Shown here piece after piece: positions 7,723 through 17,004 of a stretch of DNA of 31,140 nt; position 1 is the first letter of the stretch; every line of letters starts with the position of its first letter. This DNA is from RSA11 sp965652565 (GTDB lineage: Bacteria; Actinomycetota; Thermoleophilia; Solirubrobacterales; 70-9). The notes beneath the pieces were generated by a model that was given only the letters and a program-made list of their open reading frames with translations, was not told where the DNA came from and searched no databases. The position numbers and the translations under genes are program-made. The stretch spans positions 1 through 31,140 of the forward strand of contig CBFGWL010000029.1 of assembly GCA_965652565.1 (NCBI GenBank). The letters are read 5' to 3'.

Positions 7723-9998
7723 CGATTGAGCAGGAGCCGGTACCGCCGGACGACCATGCCGAGGACGACGGCGAGGGCCAGCTTGAGCTGAATGGCGCGG
7801 TCCTGGTCGGCGTGCTGCTCGCCCTGGCGCTGGCGGCGGGCACCTACATCATCGGCTACCAGAACGGGAAGGGCACGCGCGAGAGCCCGGTGAGCAACGA
7901 GATCGGCGCGGCTCCCGCGTTCGAGGCGGACGAGCTCAACGAGCTGCCGCAGGACAACTGGCTCACGAACGGCGGCTCCCTGAACAACCAGCGCTACTCG
8001 CCGCTCGATCAGATCAACACGGAGACCGTCGCCGACCTGAAGGGCGAGTGGATGACCAACCTCGACGGCTCGGGGACGGCCGGCAAGTACTCGGGTGAGG
8101 CGACGCCGATCGTCTACGACGGCGTCATCTACACGATCACCGGTGCGAACGACGTGTTCGCCCACGACTTGGAGACCGGCCGCAAGATCTGGAAGTGGGA
8201 GGCCGAGCTCAACCAGAAGATCAACACGATCTGCTGCGGCTGGACCAGCCGCGGCGTCGCGATCGGCGAGGGCAAGGTCTACGCGGGGCTGCTGGACGGG
8301 CGGCTCGTCGCCCTCGACCAGCAGAGCGGGGAGCTCGTGTGGGAGACGGCCGTGGGCGACTGGCGCAATGGCGAGACGATCACCAACGCGCCGCTCTACT
8401 ACAACGGCCGCGTCTACACCGGCCTCTCGGGCGGCGAGTACGGGATCCGCGGCCGCCTGATGGCCTACAACGCGGAGACGGGCGAGGAGGACTGGCGCTT
8501 CTGGGCGATTCCCGGGCCCGGCGAGGAAGGCCACGAGACCTGGCCGCAGGACAACAATTCCTGGAAGCGCGGCGGCGCGCCGATCTGGCAGACGCCCGCG
8601 GTCGACCCCGAGCTCGGCCTCATGTATTTCTCGGCCGGCAACGCCTCGCCCGACCTGAACGGCTCGGCCCGCGAGGGCGACAACCTGTTCGCCACCTCGA
8701 TCGTTGCGATCGACGCCGATTCGGGCGAGTACCGCTGGCACTTCCAGCAGGTTCACCACGACATCTGGGACTACGACGCGCCGAGCCCGGTCGTGCTGTG
8801 GGACGCGGAGATCGACGGCGAGGAGGTCAAGGGCCTCTCGCAGCCGGGCAAGACGGGCTGGCTCTACATCCTGGACCGCGAGACCGGCGAGCCGATCCAC
8901 CCGATCGAGGAGCAGCCGGTGCCGCAGGAGCCGTCGCAGGCGACCGCGAAGACGCAGCCGATCCCCTCGTACCCGCCGTTCTCCTCGCACGAGGTGAGCG
9001 ACGAGGACTTCAAGGAGATCCAGCGTCTGGCACGCGACACGCTCGGCAAGAACGCGCCCGTCAAGCGGGCGAAGCAGATCTTCACCCCCTTCGGCGAGAC
9101 CACGACCGTGATCGCGCCCGGGCCCTCCGGCGGCACGAACTGGCCGCCGTCGAGCTTCTCCCCGGACACGAACATGGTCTACGTGTGCGGCATGGACTCG
9201 GCCTCCGGCTACCAGTCGACCGAGCTGCAGGAGTTCGAGCGCGGCACTACATACCTGTCGTCGATCTTCACGTTCACCGGCTTCGGCGCCCAGGACGGCG
9301 TGGTCGCGGCGATCGACGTGACCACCGGCGAGATCGCCTGGGAGAAGACGTGGGAGGACCAGTCCTGCTACTCCGGCACGACGGCGACCGCGGGCGGGCT
9401 CGTCTTCGTCGGCCACAACAACGGCGAGCTGATCGCCTACGACGCCGAGACCGGGCAGGAGCGCTGGAAGTTCCAGACCGGCGCCGGCGCCAACGCGACG
9501 CCCGCGATCGTCGAGCACGACGGCCAGGAGTACGTGATCTTCTACGCGGCCGGCAACTCGCTGGCGGGCAGCGCGCACGGCGATTCGCTGTGGGCGTTCT
9601 CGCTCGAGGGCACCATGGGGCCGGTCGAGCCGGGCAGCTCGGGCGACGCCGCGGGCCACGCCGGCCAGGCCGAGGCCGAGCCGGAGGTCGAGCAGGAGGA
9701 GTCGACCACGCCGAAGGGCGATGGCGACGCGCCCAGCTCCGAGGAGTCGGACGCGCGTGAGTCCGGCCAGGGCGAGCAGATCTTCTCCGACAACTGCGCC
9801 GGCTGCCACGGCGCGGACGGAGGGGGCGGCAACGGCGGCCCGCCGCTCGACGACGGCGGCTTCTCGCTCGAGCAGGCGATCGACCAGATCACGAACGGCG
9901 GCGGCGGGATGCCGGCCTTCGGCGACCAGCTGAGCGACGAGGAGATCCGCGACCTCGCCGCCTACGTGCTCAACGACATCGCCGGCGGCGGCAACTAG
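7719..9998 (+). CDS. Membrane-anchored PQQ-dependent dehydrogenase with C-terminal cytochrome c
   Basis: A 759-residue quinohaemoprotein alcohol-dehydrogenase type enzyme. It would oxidise an alcohol, aldehyde or sugar outside the membrane and pass electrons to haem c. It has an N-terminal cytoplasmic tail, one membrane helix (about residues 27-46), a PQQ beta-propeller (about 75-630), an acidic Glu/Ser/Gly linker and a cytochrome c domain (about 685-759). In the propeller I see the vicinal cysteine pair Cys172-Cys173 and the likely metal/active-site residues Glu240 (GGEYGIRG), Asn308 (SAGNASP) and Asp351 (HHDIWDYD). Haem c attaches at CAGCH 693-697, with Met731 as probable sixth ligand. Asp353, two residues after the catalytic Asp, occurs in lanthanide enzymes but also in glucose-dehydrogenase-like ones, so metal and substrate stay open. 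No PQQ synthesis genes are in the window. The GTG start overlaps the stop of the preceding small gene. Confidence 0.92.
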   Translation: MTIEQEPVPPDDHAEDDGEGQLELNGAVLVGVLLALALAAGTYIIGYQNGKGTRESPVSNEIGAAPAFEADELNELPQDNWLTNGGSLNNQRYSPLDQINTETVADLKGEWMTNLDGSGTAGKYSGEATPIVYDGVIYTITGANDVFAHDLETGRKIWKWEAELNQKINTICCGWTSRGVAIGEGKVYAGLLDGRLVALDQQSGELVWETAVGDWRNGETITNAPLYYNGRVYTGLSGGEYGIRGRLMAYNAETGEEDWRFWAIPGPGEEGHETWPQDNNSWKRGGAPIWQTPAVDPELGLMYFSAGNASPDLNGSAREGDNLFATSIVAIDADSGEYRWHFQQVHHDIWDYDAPSPVVLWDAEIDGEEVKGLSQPGKTGWLYILDRETGEPIHPIEEQPVPQEPSQATAKTQPIPSYPPFSSHEVSDEDFKEIQRLARDTLGKNAPVKRAKQIFTPFGETTTVIAPGPSGGTNWPPSSFSPDTNMVYVCGMDSASGYQSTELQEFERGTTYLSSIFTFTGFGAQDGVVAAIDVTTGEIAWEKTWEDQSCYSGTTATAGGLVFVGHNNGELIAYDAETGQERWKFQTGAGANATPAIVEHDGQEYVIFYAAGNSLAGSAHGDSLWAFSLEGTMGPVEPGSSGDAAGHAGQAEAEPEVEQEESTTPKGDGDAPSSEESDARESGQGEQIFSDNCAGCHGADGGGGNGGPPLDDGGFSLEQAIDQITNGGGGMPAFGDQLSDEEIRDLAAYVLNDIAGGGN

Positions 9999-10007
9999 CG
10001 CCGGGGT

Positions 10008-10790
10008 CTAGGCCTCCGGCGCCGGCTCGAGCACCTGCTCGATCGAGTCGGCGAGCCCGCGCTCGTTCAGGTCGACTACGACGCCGTTCACCCAGATGTC
10101 CTCGTCCGCGGTCTCGAAGCGCTGCGGCATCTGCGTGCGAAAGCCCTCGAGCGCCTGCTCCCAGCGCACGCCGAGGACGCTCGCGCGCGAGCCCGTCATG
10201 CCGACGTCGCTGATGAACGCGGTGCCGTTCGGCAGCACGCGGGCGTCCGCGGTGGGCACGTGGGTGTGCGTGCCGAGCACGGCGCCGGCGCGGCCGTCCA
10301 GGTGCCAGCCCATCGCGACCTTCTCGGAGGTGACCTCCGCGTGGAAGTCCACGACGAAGGCGTCGGCGCGGTCGGCGAGCCGGTCGAGCAGCGAGTCGAC
10401 CTCGGCGAACGGCGAGCGCGCGGCCTGCAGCTGGACCATCCCGATCAGGTTGATCACCGCGACGCGCATGCCGGCGGCCTCGACGATCGTGTGGCCGCGA
10501 CCGGGGCTGCCCGCCATGAAGTTCGCGGGCCGGATCACGCGGTCGGACTCGTCGAGGTAGCCGAACACCTCGCGCCGGCGGTAGGTGTGGTTGCCGAGCG
10601 TGATCACGTCGAAGCCCATGCCGAAGAGGTCGCGAGCGGTGCGCTCGGTGATCCCCAGCCCCCCGGCCGAGTTCTCGCCGTTCACGATGCAGAGGTCGGG
10701 GGAGTAGCGCTCGCGCAGGCCGGGCATCGCCCGGGCCAACCCGGCCCGGCCGGGCTTCCCGACGACGTCGCCGACAAAAAGAAGCCTCAC
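10008..10790 (-). CDS. ymdB: YmdB-family metallophosphoesterase (TIGR00282 type)
   Basis: A 260-residue calcineurin-like phosphoesterase of the YmdB family, whose studied members hydrolyse 2',3'-cyclic nucleotides. The dimetal ligands are visible: Asp8 (FVGDVVGKPGR), Glu39 and Asn40 (VNGENSAGG), Asn67 and His68 (TLGNHTY), His150 (DFHAEVTSEK), and His175/His177 (GTHTHVPT). Length and motif order match the family. In many bacteria ymdB lies near rny (RNase Y); here it does not. The GTG start has no Shine-Dalgarno but lies exactly 7 nt after TAGGCT, so a leaderless mRNA is likely. It converges on the PQQ dehydrogenase gene with only 9 bases between them. Confidence 0.93.
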   Translation of the reverse strand: MRLLFVGDVVGKPGRAGLARAMPGLRERYSPDLCIVNGENSAGGLGITERTARDLFGMGFDVITLGNHTYRRREVFGYLDESDRVIRPANFMAGSPGRGHTIVEAAGMRVAVINLIGMVQLQAARSPFAEVDSLLDRLADRADAFVVDFHAEVTSEKVAMGWHLDGRAGAVLGTHTHVPTADARVLPNGTAFISDVGMTGSRASVLGVRWEQALEGFRTQMPQRFETADEDIWVNGVVVDLNERGLADSIEQVLEPAPEA

Positions 10791-10797
10791 CGGGCGC

Positions 10798-10803
10798 AGC
10801 CTA
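10798..10803 (-). promoter_or_regulatory. Putative -10 box for leaderless ymdB
   Basis: TAGGCT on the minus strand ends 7 nt before the GTG start at 10790. There is no Shine-Dalgarno, so transcription would begin at or next to the start codon. Confidence 0.55.
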
Positions 10804-10882
10804 GATCAACGCCCCCGCCCAACTAACCACCCAGCGTGTGGTCGGCTCCGCGCCCGCCCGGCAAAGGTGTGACGAAATCGAT

Positions 10883-10908
10883 ACGGGCGCCGCCTACTTG
10901 GCGCCCGT
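10883..10908 (-). terminator. Terminator hairpin overlapping a stop codon
   Basis: A perfect 9-bp stem (ACGGGCGCC / GGCGCCCGT) with an 8-nt loop. The stop codon of the minus-strand gene ending at 10894 lies in the loop region. Confidence 0.65.
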
Positions 10909-11352
10909 CTGCCAGCCCGGGCGCGGGGGGCGACCCTCCACCCGGGCGGCCCAGCGCCCGTCGGCGGGCTCGAGGCCGAGCGCCTTGACGACGCGGAAGG
11001 CGAAGCGCAGGACCTCCTCCGGCGTTTTGCGCTTCGGTGCGCGCCAGCCCAAGACCCAGCCCACGTCCGCCATCAGCTGCCAGCCCTTCGGCGTGCTCAC
11101 GCCCTGCGGCTCGAGGCGGGGGAGCACAGGCTTGCCGGGCTCAAAGCCGGTCATCGTGATCACGAGGTTGAGGACCTCCTCGTCGATGTTGAGCTCGACG
11201 CTCACGTCGGGCTCCCCGTCCGCCGGCTTGGCCACGAGCCAGCGCTGCGCCTTCGAGCGGCGCTCAAGCCAGCCCTTCTTGCCTGTGAGCCGCCGGATCA
11301 GCGGCTCGATCGGCATCAGGTCGTCCGCCCGGAACTCGGTCGCGCGTGCCAC
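10894..11352 (-). CDS. Conserved-looking protein of unknown function
   Basis: A 152-residue soluble protein I do not recognise. It has no signal peptide, membrane segment or cysteine. The middle (VELNIDEEVLNLVITMTGF) looks like beta strands, and GWQLMADVGWVLGWR is followed by a helix (TPEEVLRFAFRVVKALGLE). It could be a small alpha/beta domain. The GTG start at 11352 lacks a Shine-Dalgarno and is preceded by TACGGT (11361-11366) with an 8-nt gap, a leaderless arrangement. It is followed by a good hairpin, and its codon use is like its neighbours, so it is probably a real gene. Confidence 0.7.
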   Translation of the reverse strand: MARATEFRADDLMPIEPLIRRLTGKKGWLERRSKAQRWLVAKPADGEPDVSVELNIDEEVLNLVITMTGFEPGKPVLPRLEPQGVSTPKGWQLMADVGWVLGWRAPKRKTPEEVLRFAFRVVKALGLEPADGRWAARVEGRPPRPGWQTGAK

Positions 11353-11472
11353 GGCACGGCACCGTACCGACCGCGCGATCGAGTTTCTCGTCCGCTCAGA
11401 ACCCGACCACGCCTATGTGGTCCGCGATGGAACCGCGCTGTCAGCGGCGGGCGCCGATAGCGTTTCGCGTCC

Positions 11473-12203
<731 letters not shown>

Positions 12204-12204
<1 letters not shown>

Positions 12205-13565
12205 TGCGCTGGCTCCTGCTCAAGGACCTGCAGATCCTGCGGCGCTCCCCGCTCGTCCTCGGCCTGCTGATCGCCTACCCGATCGCCATCGGACTGCTGA
12301 TCGGGTTCGCCCTCTCCGGCGACGACGGCAAGCCGCGCGTCGCCTTCGTCAACGAGGTGCCGGAGGGCGAGGCCTTCGACCTCGGCGCCGGCCAGCAGGA
12401 GTTCGGCGCCGAGCAGGCGCGCGAGGAGCTCTGCGAGCGCGTGGAGTGCATCGACGCCTCGAGCCGCGAGGAGGCCGAGGAGATGGTGCGCGACGGCGAC
12501 GTGCTCGGCGCGCTGATCCTCCCCGAGGATCTGCTCGACCGGCTGCGCTCCCTGACCAGCCTGAACCCCGAGCGGCCCACGGTCGACGTGCTCGTGAACG
12601 AGGACGACCCGGTCAAGGCCCAGCTCGTCGACGACCGCATCCAGGCGCTCGTCACCGAGGCGAACCTGATCCTCTCCCAGCGGATCTCTGCGCAGGCCGC
12701 CGAGTACATCGACCTCCTGATCGAGGGCGGGCAGTTCCAGTTCCCGTTCCTCGACAACCGGCTCAACATCCTGGGCCTGGCCCGCGCCGGGCGGATCCTC
12801 GAGGGGGTGCGCGGCACGCTGCCCGAGGGCGCGCCGGCGCGTAGCGCTCTCGATCAGGTGATCCAGTTCGCCCGCCTGGCCGAGGAGAACCTCGATTTCG
12901 CCGTCCCCCTGCTCGGCGCCGTGGCCGAGCCGATCGCCGTCGAGAAGACCGACGTCTCGGGCACCTCGACCGAGCTCGACTCGTTCGCGATCGCGGCGGC
13001 CGCGACGTTCACGCTGATGTTCGTGACGGTGTTGCTCGTCGCGGGCTCACTGGCGCTGGAGCGCGAGGAGAACGCGTTCACGCGGATCACGCGCGGGAGC
13101 GTGGGGACCGGGGGGCTGCTCGGCGAGAAGATCGTGCTCGGCGTGCTCGCCTCGCTCGCGGTGACGCTGCTCATGCTGGCCGTGATGACGCCGTTCGGCG
13201 CGGTTGGGTGGTCGCGCGGGCACCTCCTTTTGCTCGCGATCCTGGCCGGCGGGGCGGGGTTCGCCGCGTTCGGGGCCGCGATCGGCGCGACCGGGCGCGA
13301 TGTGCGGGCGAGCTCGCTGCTCGCCTTCATGCTCTCGCTGCCGATCGCGCTGCTCTCGCTCATCCCGTCAGGCACGGTCGGCGCGACGCTCTTCGACGTG
13401 ATCGAGTTCCTGCGCGCCCTCTTCCCGTTCGACCCGGCGCTGCAGTCGATCTCCTCCGGGCTCGACGCCGGCGGCGGGTCGATCTGGCCGCACCTGGGGC
13501 ATCTCGCCGCCCTGCTCGTCGCGTACGCGGCGCTCGCCCGGCTGGCGCTGCGGCGCTTCGCGTGA
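12204..13565 (+). CDS. ABC-2 type transporter permease
   Basis: A 453-residue membrane partner of the preceding ATPase. One hydrophobic helix at residues 18-37 is followed by a large extracytoplasmic domain of about 220 residues, containing an ECERVECID-like stretch with two cysteines. A cluster of about five helices (from about residue 265 to the end) then follows, with the pattern ALEREENAFTRITRGSV typical of the ABC-2/CcmB-like YhgE-type fold. The start ATG shares one base with the stop of the ATPase gene (TGATG), so translation is coupled. The open frame extends further upstream through the ATPase gene, but that part is a shadow. The exported substrate is unknown. Confidence 0.9.
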
Positions 13566-13611
13566 TCACCCGGGATCCAGGGGAGCGCGGCTCGGCCCAA
13601 GGAGCCATGCC

Positions 13612-13617
13612 TAGAAT
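13612..13617 (+). promoter_or_regulatory. Putative -10 box for leaderless hemB
   Basis: TAGAAT lies exactly 7 nt before the GTG at 13625, which is the start that matches the HemB family N-terminus. Confidence 0.5.
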
Positions 13618-13624
13618 CAACCGC

Positions 13625-14596
13625 GTGAGCTTTCCCGCGACGCGCATGCGCCGCATGCGTAGAACGAAAGCGCTGCGGGACCTCGTTCGAGAGACCGAGC
13701 TCTCGCCGCGCCAGTTGGTGCAGCCGCTCTTCGTCGTCGCCGGCGAGGGCGTTCGCGAGCCCGTGCAGTCGATGCCGGGCGTCGAGCGCTACTCGATCAA
13801 CGAGTTGGTCGAGGCCGCCGGCGAGGTCCACGAGGCCGGCGTCCCCGCCGTGATCCTGTTCGGGATCCCGGCGACGAAGGACGAGGCGGGCTCGGGCGCC
13901 TACGACGACGAGGGCATCGTGCAGATGGCGATCCGCGCGCTCAAGGAGGCGCACCCGGAGCTCGTGGTGATCACCGACGTGTGTCTGTGCGAGTACACGA
14001 CGCACGGGCACTGCGGGTTCGTCCGCGACGGCCAGGTCGACAACGACATCTCGATCGAGCTGATCGCCAAGACCGCGCTCTCGCACGCGGAGGCGGGCGC
14101 CGACGTGGTCGCGCCGAGCGACATGATGGACGGCCGCATCGCCAGCGTGCGCGGCCAGCTCGACGAGGAGGGGCATGCGGACGTGCCGATCATCTCGTAC
14201 GCGGCCAAGTACGCGTCCGCGTTCTACGGGCCCTTCCGCGAGGCCGCGGAGTCGACGCCCGAGTTCGGCGATCGCCGCGGCTACCAGATGGATCCGGCGA
14301 ACGCGCTCGAGGCGGTGCGCGAGGCGCAGCTCGACCTCGAGGAGGGCGCCGACGTGGTGATGGTGAAGCCGGCCGTCACCTACCTGGACGTGATCCGGCG
14401 CGTGAAGGACGAGCTGGCCTGCCCGGTGGCGGCCTACCACGTGTCGGGTGAGTACGCCGCGCTCAAGGCCGCGGCGCAGAACGGCTGGGTCGACGAGCGC
14501 GCGGCGGTGCTCGAAACCCTCACCTCGATCCGCCGCGCGGGGGCCGACGTGATTTTCACCTACTACGCGAAGGATGTGGCCGAGTGGCTCGCGTGA
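13625..14596 (+). CDS. hemB: Delta-aminolevulinic acid dehydratase (porphobilinogen synthase)
   Basis: HemB joins two 5-aminolevulinate molecules into porphobilinogen, the second step of tetrapyrrole synthesis. This 323-residue protein starts (V/M)SFPATRMRRMRRTKALRDLV, the usual family start. The Schiff-base lysines are Lys195 (SYAAKYASAFYGPFR) and Lys248 (VMVKPAVTYLD). The metal site DVCLCEYTTHGHCG has Cys120, Cys122 and Cys130, marking a zinc-type enzyme. Start choice: GTG 13625 sits 7 nt after TAGAAT and fits the family. An in-frame ATG at 13607 has AAGGAG only 2 nt before it and would add six residues. The end overlaps the next gene. Confidence 0.96.
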   Translation: MSFPATRMRRMRRTKALRDLVRETELSPRQLVQPLFVVAGEGVREPVQSMPGVERYSINELVEAAGEVHEAGVPAVILFGIPATKDEAGSGAYDDEGIVQMAIRALKEAHPELVVITDVCLCEYTTHGHCGFVRDGQVDNDISIELIAKTALSHAEAGADVVAPSDMMDGRIASVRGQLDEEGHADVPIISYAAKYASAFYGPFREAAESTPEFGDRRGYQMDPANALEAVREAQLDLEEGADVVMVKPAVTYLDVIRRVKDELACPVAAYHVSGEYAALKAAAQNGWVDERAAVLETLTSIRRAGADVIFTYYAKDVAEWLA

Positions 14597-15684
14597 AGTT
14601 TCCCCAGCCGAAGATCCGCTCCCGCAAGGGCGGCGCGGCGATCCCGCTTGACGAGACCGACAAGCGGATCCTGAACCTCCTGCAGTCGAAGTTCCCGCTC
14701 GCGCCCGAGCCCTACGCGGAGATCGCACGCGACGCCGAGCTCGACGTCGACGATCTCATGGCCCGCACCCAGCGGCTGCTCGACGGGCGGATCATCCGCG
14801 AGATCACCCCGATCTTCGACACCCGCGCGCTCGGCTACGAGTCGATGCTGGTCGCCGCCAAGGTCGACTCGGAACACCCGCATCGCGCCGCCAAGATCAT
14901 CAACGAGCACCCGGGCGTCTCGCACAACTACCTGCGCACGCACGAGTTCAACCTCTGGTTCACGATCGCGACGCCGCCCGACTCCGAGCTCGGCCTGCAG
15001 GGCACGCTCGACGCGCTGCAGCGCATGACCGACGCCGAGTCGATCCGCCAGCTGCCGACGCTGCGGCTCTTCAAGATCAACATGAACCTGGAGATGGAGA
15101 AGGGCACCGAGGCGCTCGCCGCGGCCGTCGACGCCTCGCCGCCGCGCGAGCTCGAGCCCCAGCCCTACGACGAGCGCGACGTCGCCGTGATCCGCGCGCT
15201 GCAGGGGCCGATGCCGGTCGTCGACCGGCCCTACGACGAGCCCGCGAGCGCCGTGGGGATGAGCGCCGATGAGTTCCTGGAACACCTGCGCGGCATGGTC
15301 GACCGCAAGCTCCTGCGCCGCGTCGCGGCGATCCTCTTCCACCGGCGCGCGGGCTTCTCGGCTAACGGGATGGGCGTGTGGCGCGTGCCCGAGGAGGAGA
15401 TCCTCGAGGTGGGGGCGCGGATGGCGACGGTGCGCGGCATCTCCCACTGCTACCAGCGCCCGACCTACCCGGACTGGCCGTACTCGGTCTTCACGATGGC
15501 CCACGGTCGCTCGAAGGAGGAGTGCGACGCGATCCTGCAGTCGATCGCCGACGAGCACGACCTGCACGGCGAGGATCGCGCGGTCCTCTACTCCTCCACC
15601 GAGTACAAGAAGGTCCGCCTGCACTACTTCACCGACGACTACGCGAACTGGGAGCGCGAGCACGGCCACCTCGCGGCCGCGTAG
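14584..15684 (+). CDS. Fused siroheme decarboxylase-like protein (AhbA-AhbB, Lrp/AsnC-like)
   Basis: A 366-residue protein built of two Lrp/AsnC-like halves. Half one has a winged helix at about 22-72 (LDETDKRILNLLQ, QRLLDGRIIREI) and a RAM-like domain to about 170 (YLRTHEFNLWFTI). Half two has a winged helix at about 195-248 and a RAM-like domain to about 350, with SHCYQRPTYPDWPYSVFTMAHG. The last segment is typical of AhbB/NirL-type siroheme decarboxylases, which remove two acetate carboxyls from sirohaem on the way to haem or haem d1. The family usually has separate A and B subunits; here they are one chain. The gene overlaps hemB and precedes hemL, supporting a tetrapyrrole role. A regulator that senses haem is the alternative. 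Start GTG 14584; GTG 14593, overlapping the hemB stop as GTGA, is also possible. Confidence 0.82.
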   Translation: MARVKFPQPKIRSRKGGAAIPLDETDKRILNLLQSKFPLAPEPYAEIARDAELDVDDLMARTQRLLDGRIIREITPIFDTRALGYESMLVAAKVDSEHPHRAAKIINEHPGVSHNYLRTHEFNLWFTIATPPDSELGLQGTLDALQRMTDAESIRQLPTLRLFKINMNLEMEKGTEALAAAVDASPPRELEPQPYDERDVAVIRALQGPMPVVDRPYDEPASAVGMSADEFLEHLRGMVDRKLLRRVAAILFHRRAGFSANGMGVWRVPEEEILEVGARMATVRGISHCYQRPTYPDWPYSVFTMAHGRSKEECDAILQSIADEHDLHGEDRAVLYSSTEYKKVRLHYFTDDYANWEREHGHLAAA

Positions 15685-15696
15685 CCCGGATTCACG

Positions 15697-17004
15697 GTGA
15701 GCGACGCACCCGCGCCCAGCGACTCGGCGGCCACCGCGCGCTCCGCGGAGCTCTTCGAGCGCGCCGGCGCCCTGCTGCCCGGCGGCGTGAACTCGCCCGT
15801 GCGCGCGATGCGCTCGATCGGCCGCGACCACCCCGTGTTCATCGAGCGCGGGGAGGGCTGCGAGCTCGTCGACGTCGACGGCAACCGCTACATCGACTGG
15901 GTGTGCTCGTGGGGGCCGCTGATCCTCGGCCACGCGCACCCCGCCGTGGTCGAGGCCGTGCAGGCGGCCGCCGCGCGCGGCACGAGCTACGGCGCCCCCA
16001 CCGAGGGCGAGGTGGAGCTCGCGGACGAGGTCTGCGAGCGCTTCGAGTCGGTCGAGATGATCCGCATGACCTCGTCCGGCACCGAGGCGTCGATGAGCGC
16101 GATCCGCCTGGCCCGCGGCGTGACCGGCCGCGACACGGTCGTCAAGTTCGCCGGCGCCTACCACGGGCACGTGGACGGGCTGCTCGCCGAGGCGGGCTCG
16201 GGGCTGGCCACGCAAGGCATCCCGGCGAGCCCGGGCGTGACGGCCGCGCAGGCCGCCGACACCATCGTCGTGCCGTGGAACGACGACGAGGCGCTCTCGA
16301 TGGCGCTCGACGGGCGCGAGGTCGCCGCGATCATCGCCGAGCCGCTGCCGGCGAACATGGGCGTGGTGCCGCCCGAGGCGGGCTTCCTCGACACCCTGCG
16401 CTCCGCGGCCGACGAGCAGGGCGCGCTGCTCATCCTCGACGAGGTGATCTCGGGCTTTCGCGTCGCGCGCGGCGGCGCGCAGGAGCTCTACGGCGTGCGG
16501 GCCGATCTGACCGTGATGGGCAAGGTCGTGGGCGGCGGCCTGCCCGCGGCCGCGTACGGTGGGCGGCGTGAGCTGATGGAGCGGATCGCGCCCGCGGGCG
16601 ACGTCTACCAGGCCGGCACGCTGAGCGGGAACCCACTCGCCGTTGCGGCGGGCCTCGCCACCCTGCGCGAGCTGGATGCGGCGGCGTATGCGCGCCTGGG
16701 TGAGCTCACGAAGCGCTTCGCGGCCGGTATGCGCGAGGCGGCGGGCGACCGCGACGTGACAGTGGTCGCCGAGCCCGGGCTACTCACGCCCTTCTTCCGC
16801 GCCGAGGCGCCCTGCGACTTCGACGGATCCGCGGGCTGCGACCTCGAGGCCTACGGGCGCTTCGCCCGCGCGCTGCTCGAGCGCGGCGTGTACCCGCCGG
16901 CGTCCCAGTTCGAGGCGTGGTTCGTCTCGCTCGCCCACGACGAGGCGGCGATCGACCGCACGTGCGAGGCGGCGGCCGAGGCGTTCGCGATCGCCCTGGA
17001 CTGA
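15697..17004 (+). CDS. hemL: Glutamate-1-semialdehyde 2,1-aminomutase
   Basis: HemL converts glutamate-1-semialdehyde to 5-aminolevulinate, the last step of the C5 route, and so feeds HemB. This 435-residue class III aminotransferase-fold enzyme has PGGVNSPVRA near the start, the PLP phosphate contact SSGTEASMSA (126-135), GAYHGHVDG, LILDEVISGFR (Asp248 contacts the PLP ring) and the PLP lysine Lys276 in VMGKVVGGGLP. Length matches the family. It starts with GTG 12 bases after the preceding stop and has no convincing Shine-Dalgarno. Its TGA shares a base with the ATG of the MarR gene. hemA is not in the window. Confidence 0.97.
   Translation: MSDAPAPSDSAATARSAELFERAGALLPGGVNSPVRAMRSIGRDHPVFIERGEGCELVDVDGNRYIDWVCSWGPLILGHAHPAVVEAVQAAAARGTSYGAPTEGEVELADEVCERFESVEMIRMTSSGTEASMSAIRLARGVTGRDTVVKFAGAYHGHVDGLLAEAGSGLATQGIPASPGVTAAQAADTIVVPWNDDEALSMALDGREVAAIIAEPLPANMGVVPPEAGFLDTLRSAADEQGALLILDEVISGFRVARGGAQELYGVRADLTVMGKVVGGGLPAAAYGGRRELMERIAPAGDVYQAGTLSGNPLAVAAGLATLRELDAAAYARLGELTKRFAAGMREAAGDRDVTVVAEPGLLTPFFRAEAPCDFDGSAGCDLEAYGRFARALLERGVYPPASQFEAWFVSLAHDEAAIDRTCEAAAEAFAIALD

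Noticed and set aside
7704..9809. 701-codon minus-strand open frame opposite the PQQ dehydrogenase
   Set aside because: Low-complexity Arg/Ala/Val-rich shadow; the plus strand has full catalytic and haem motifs.
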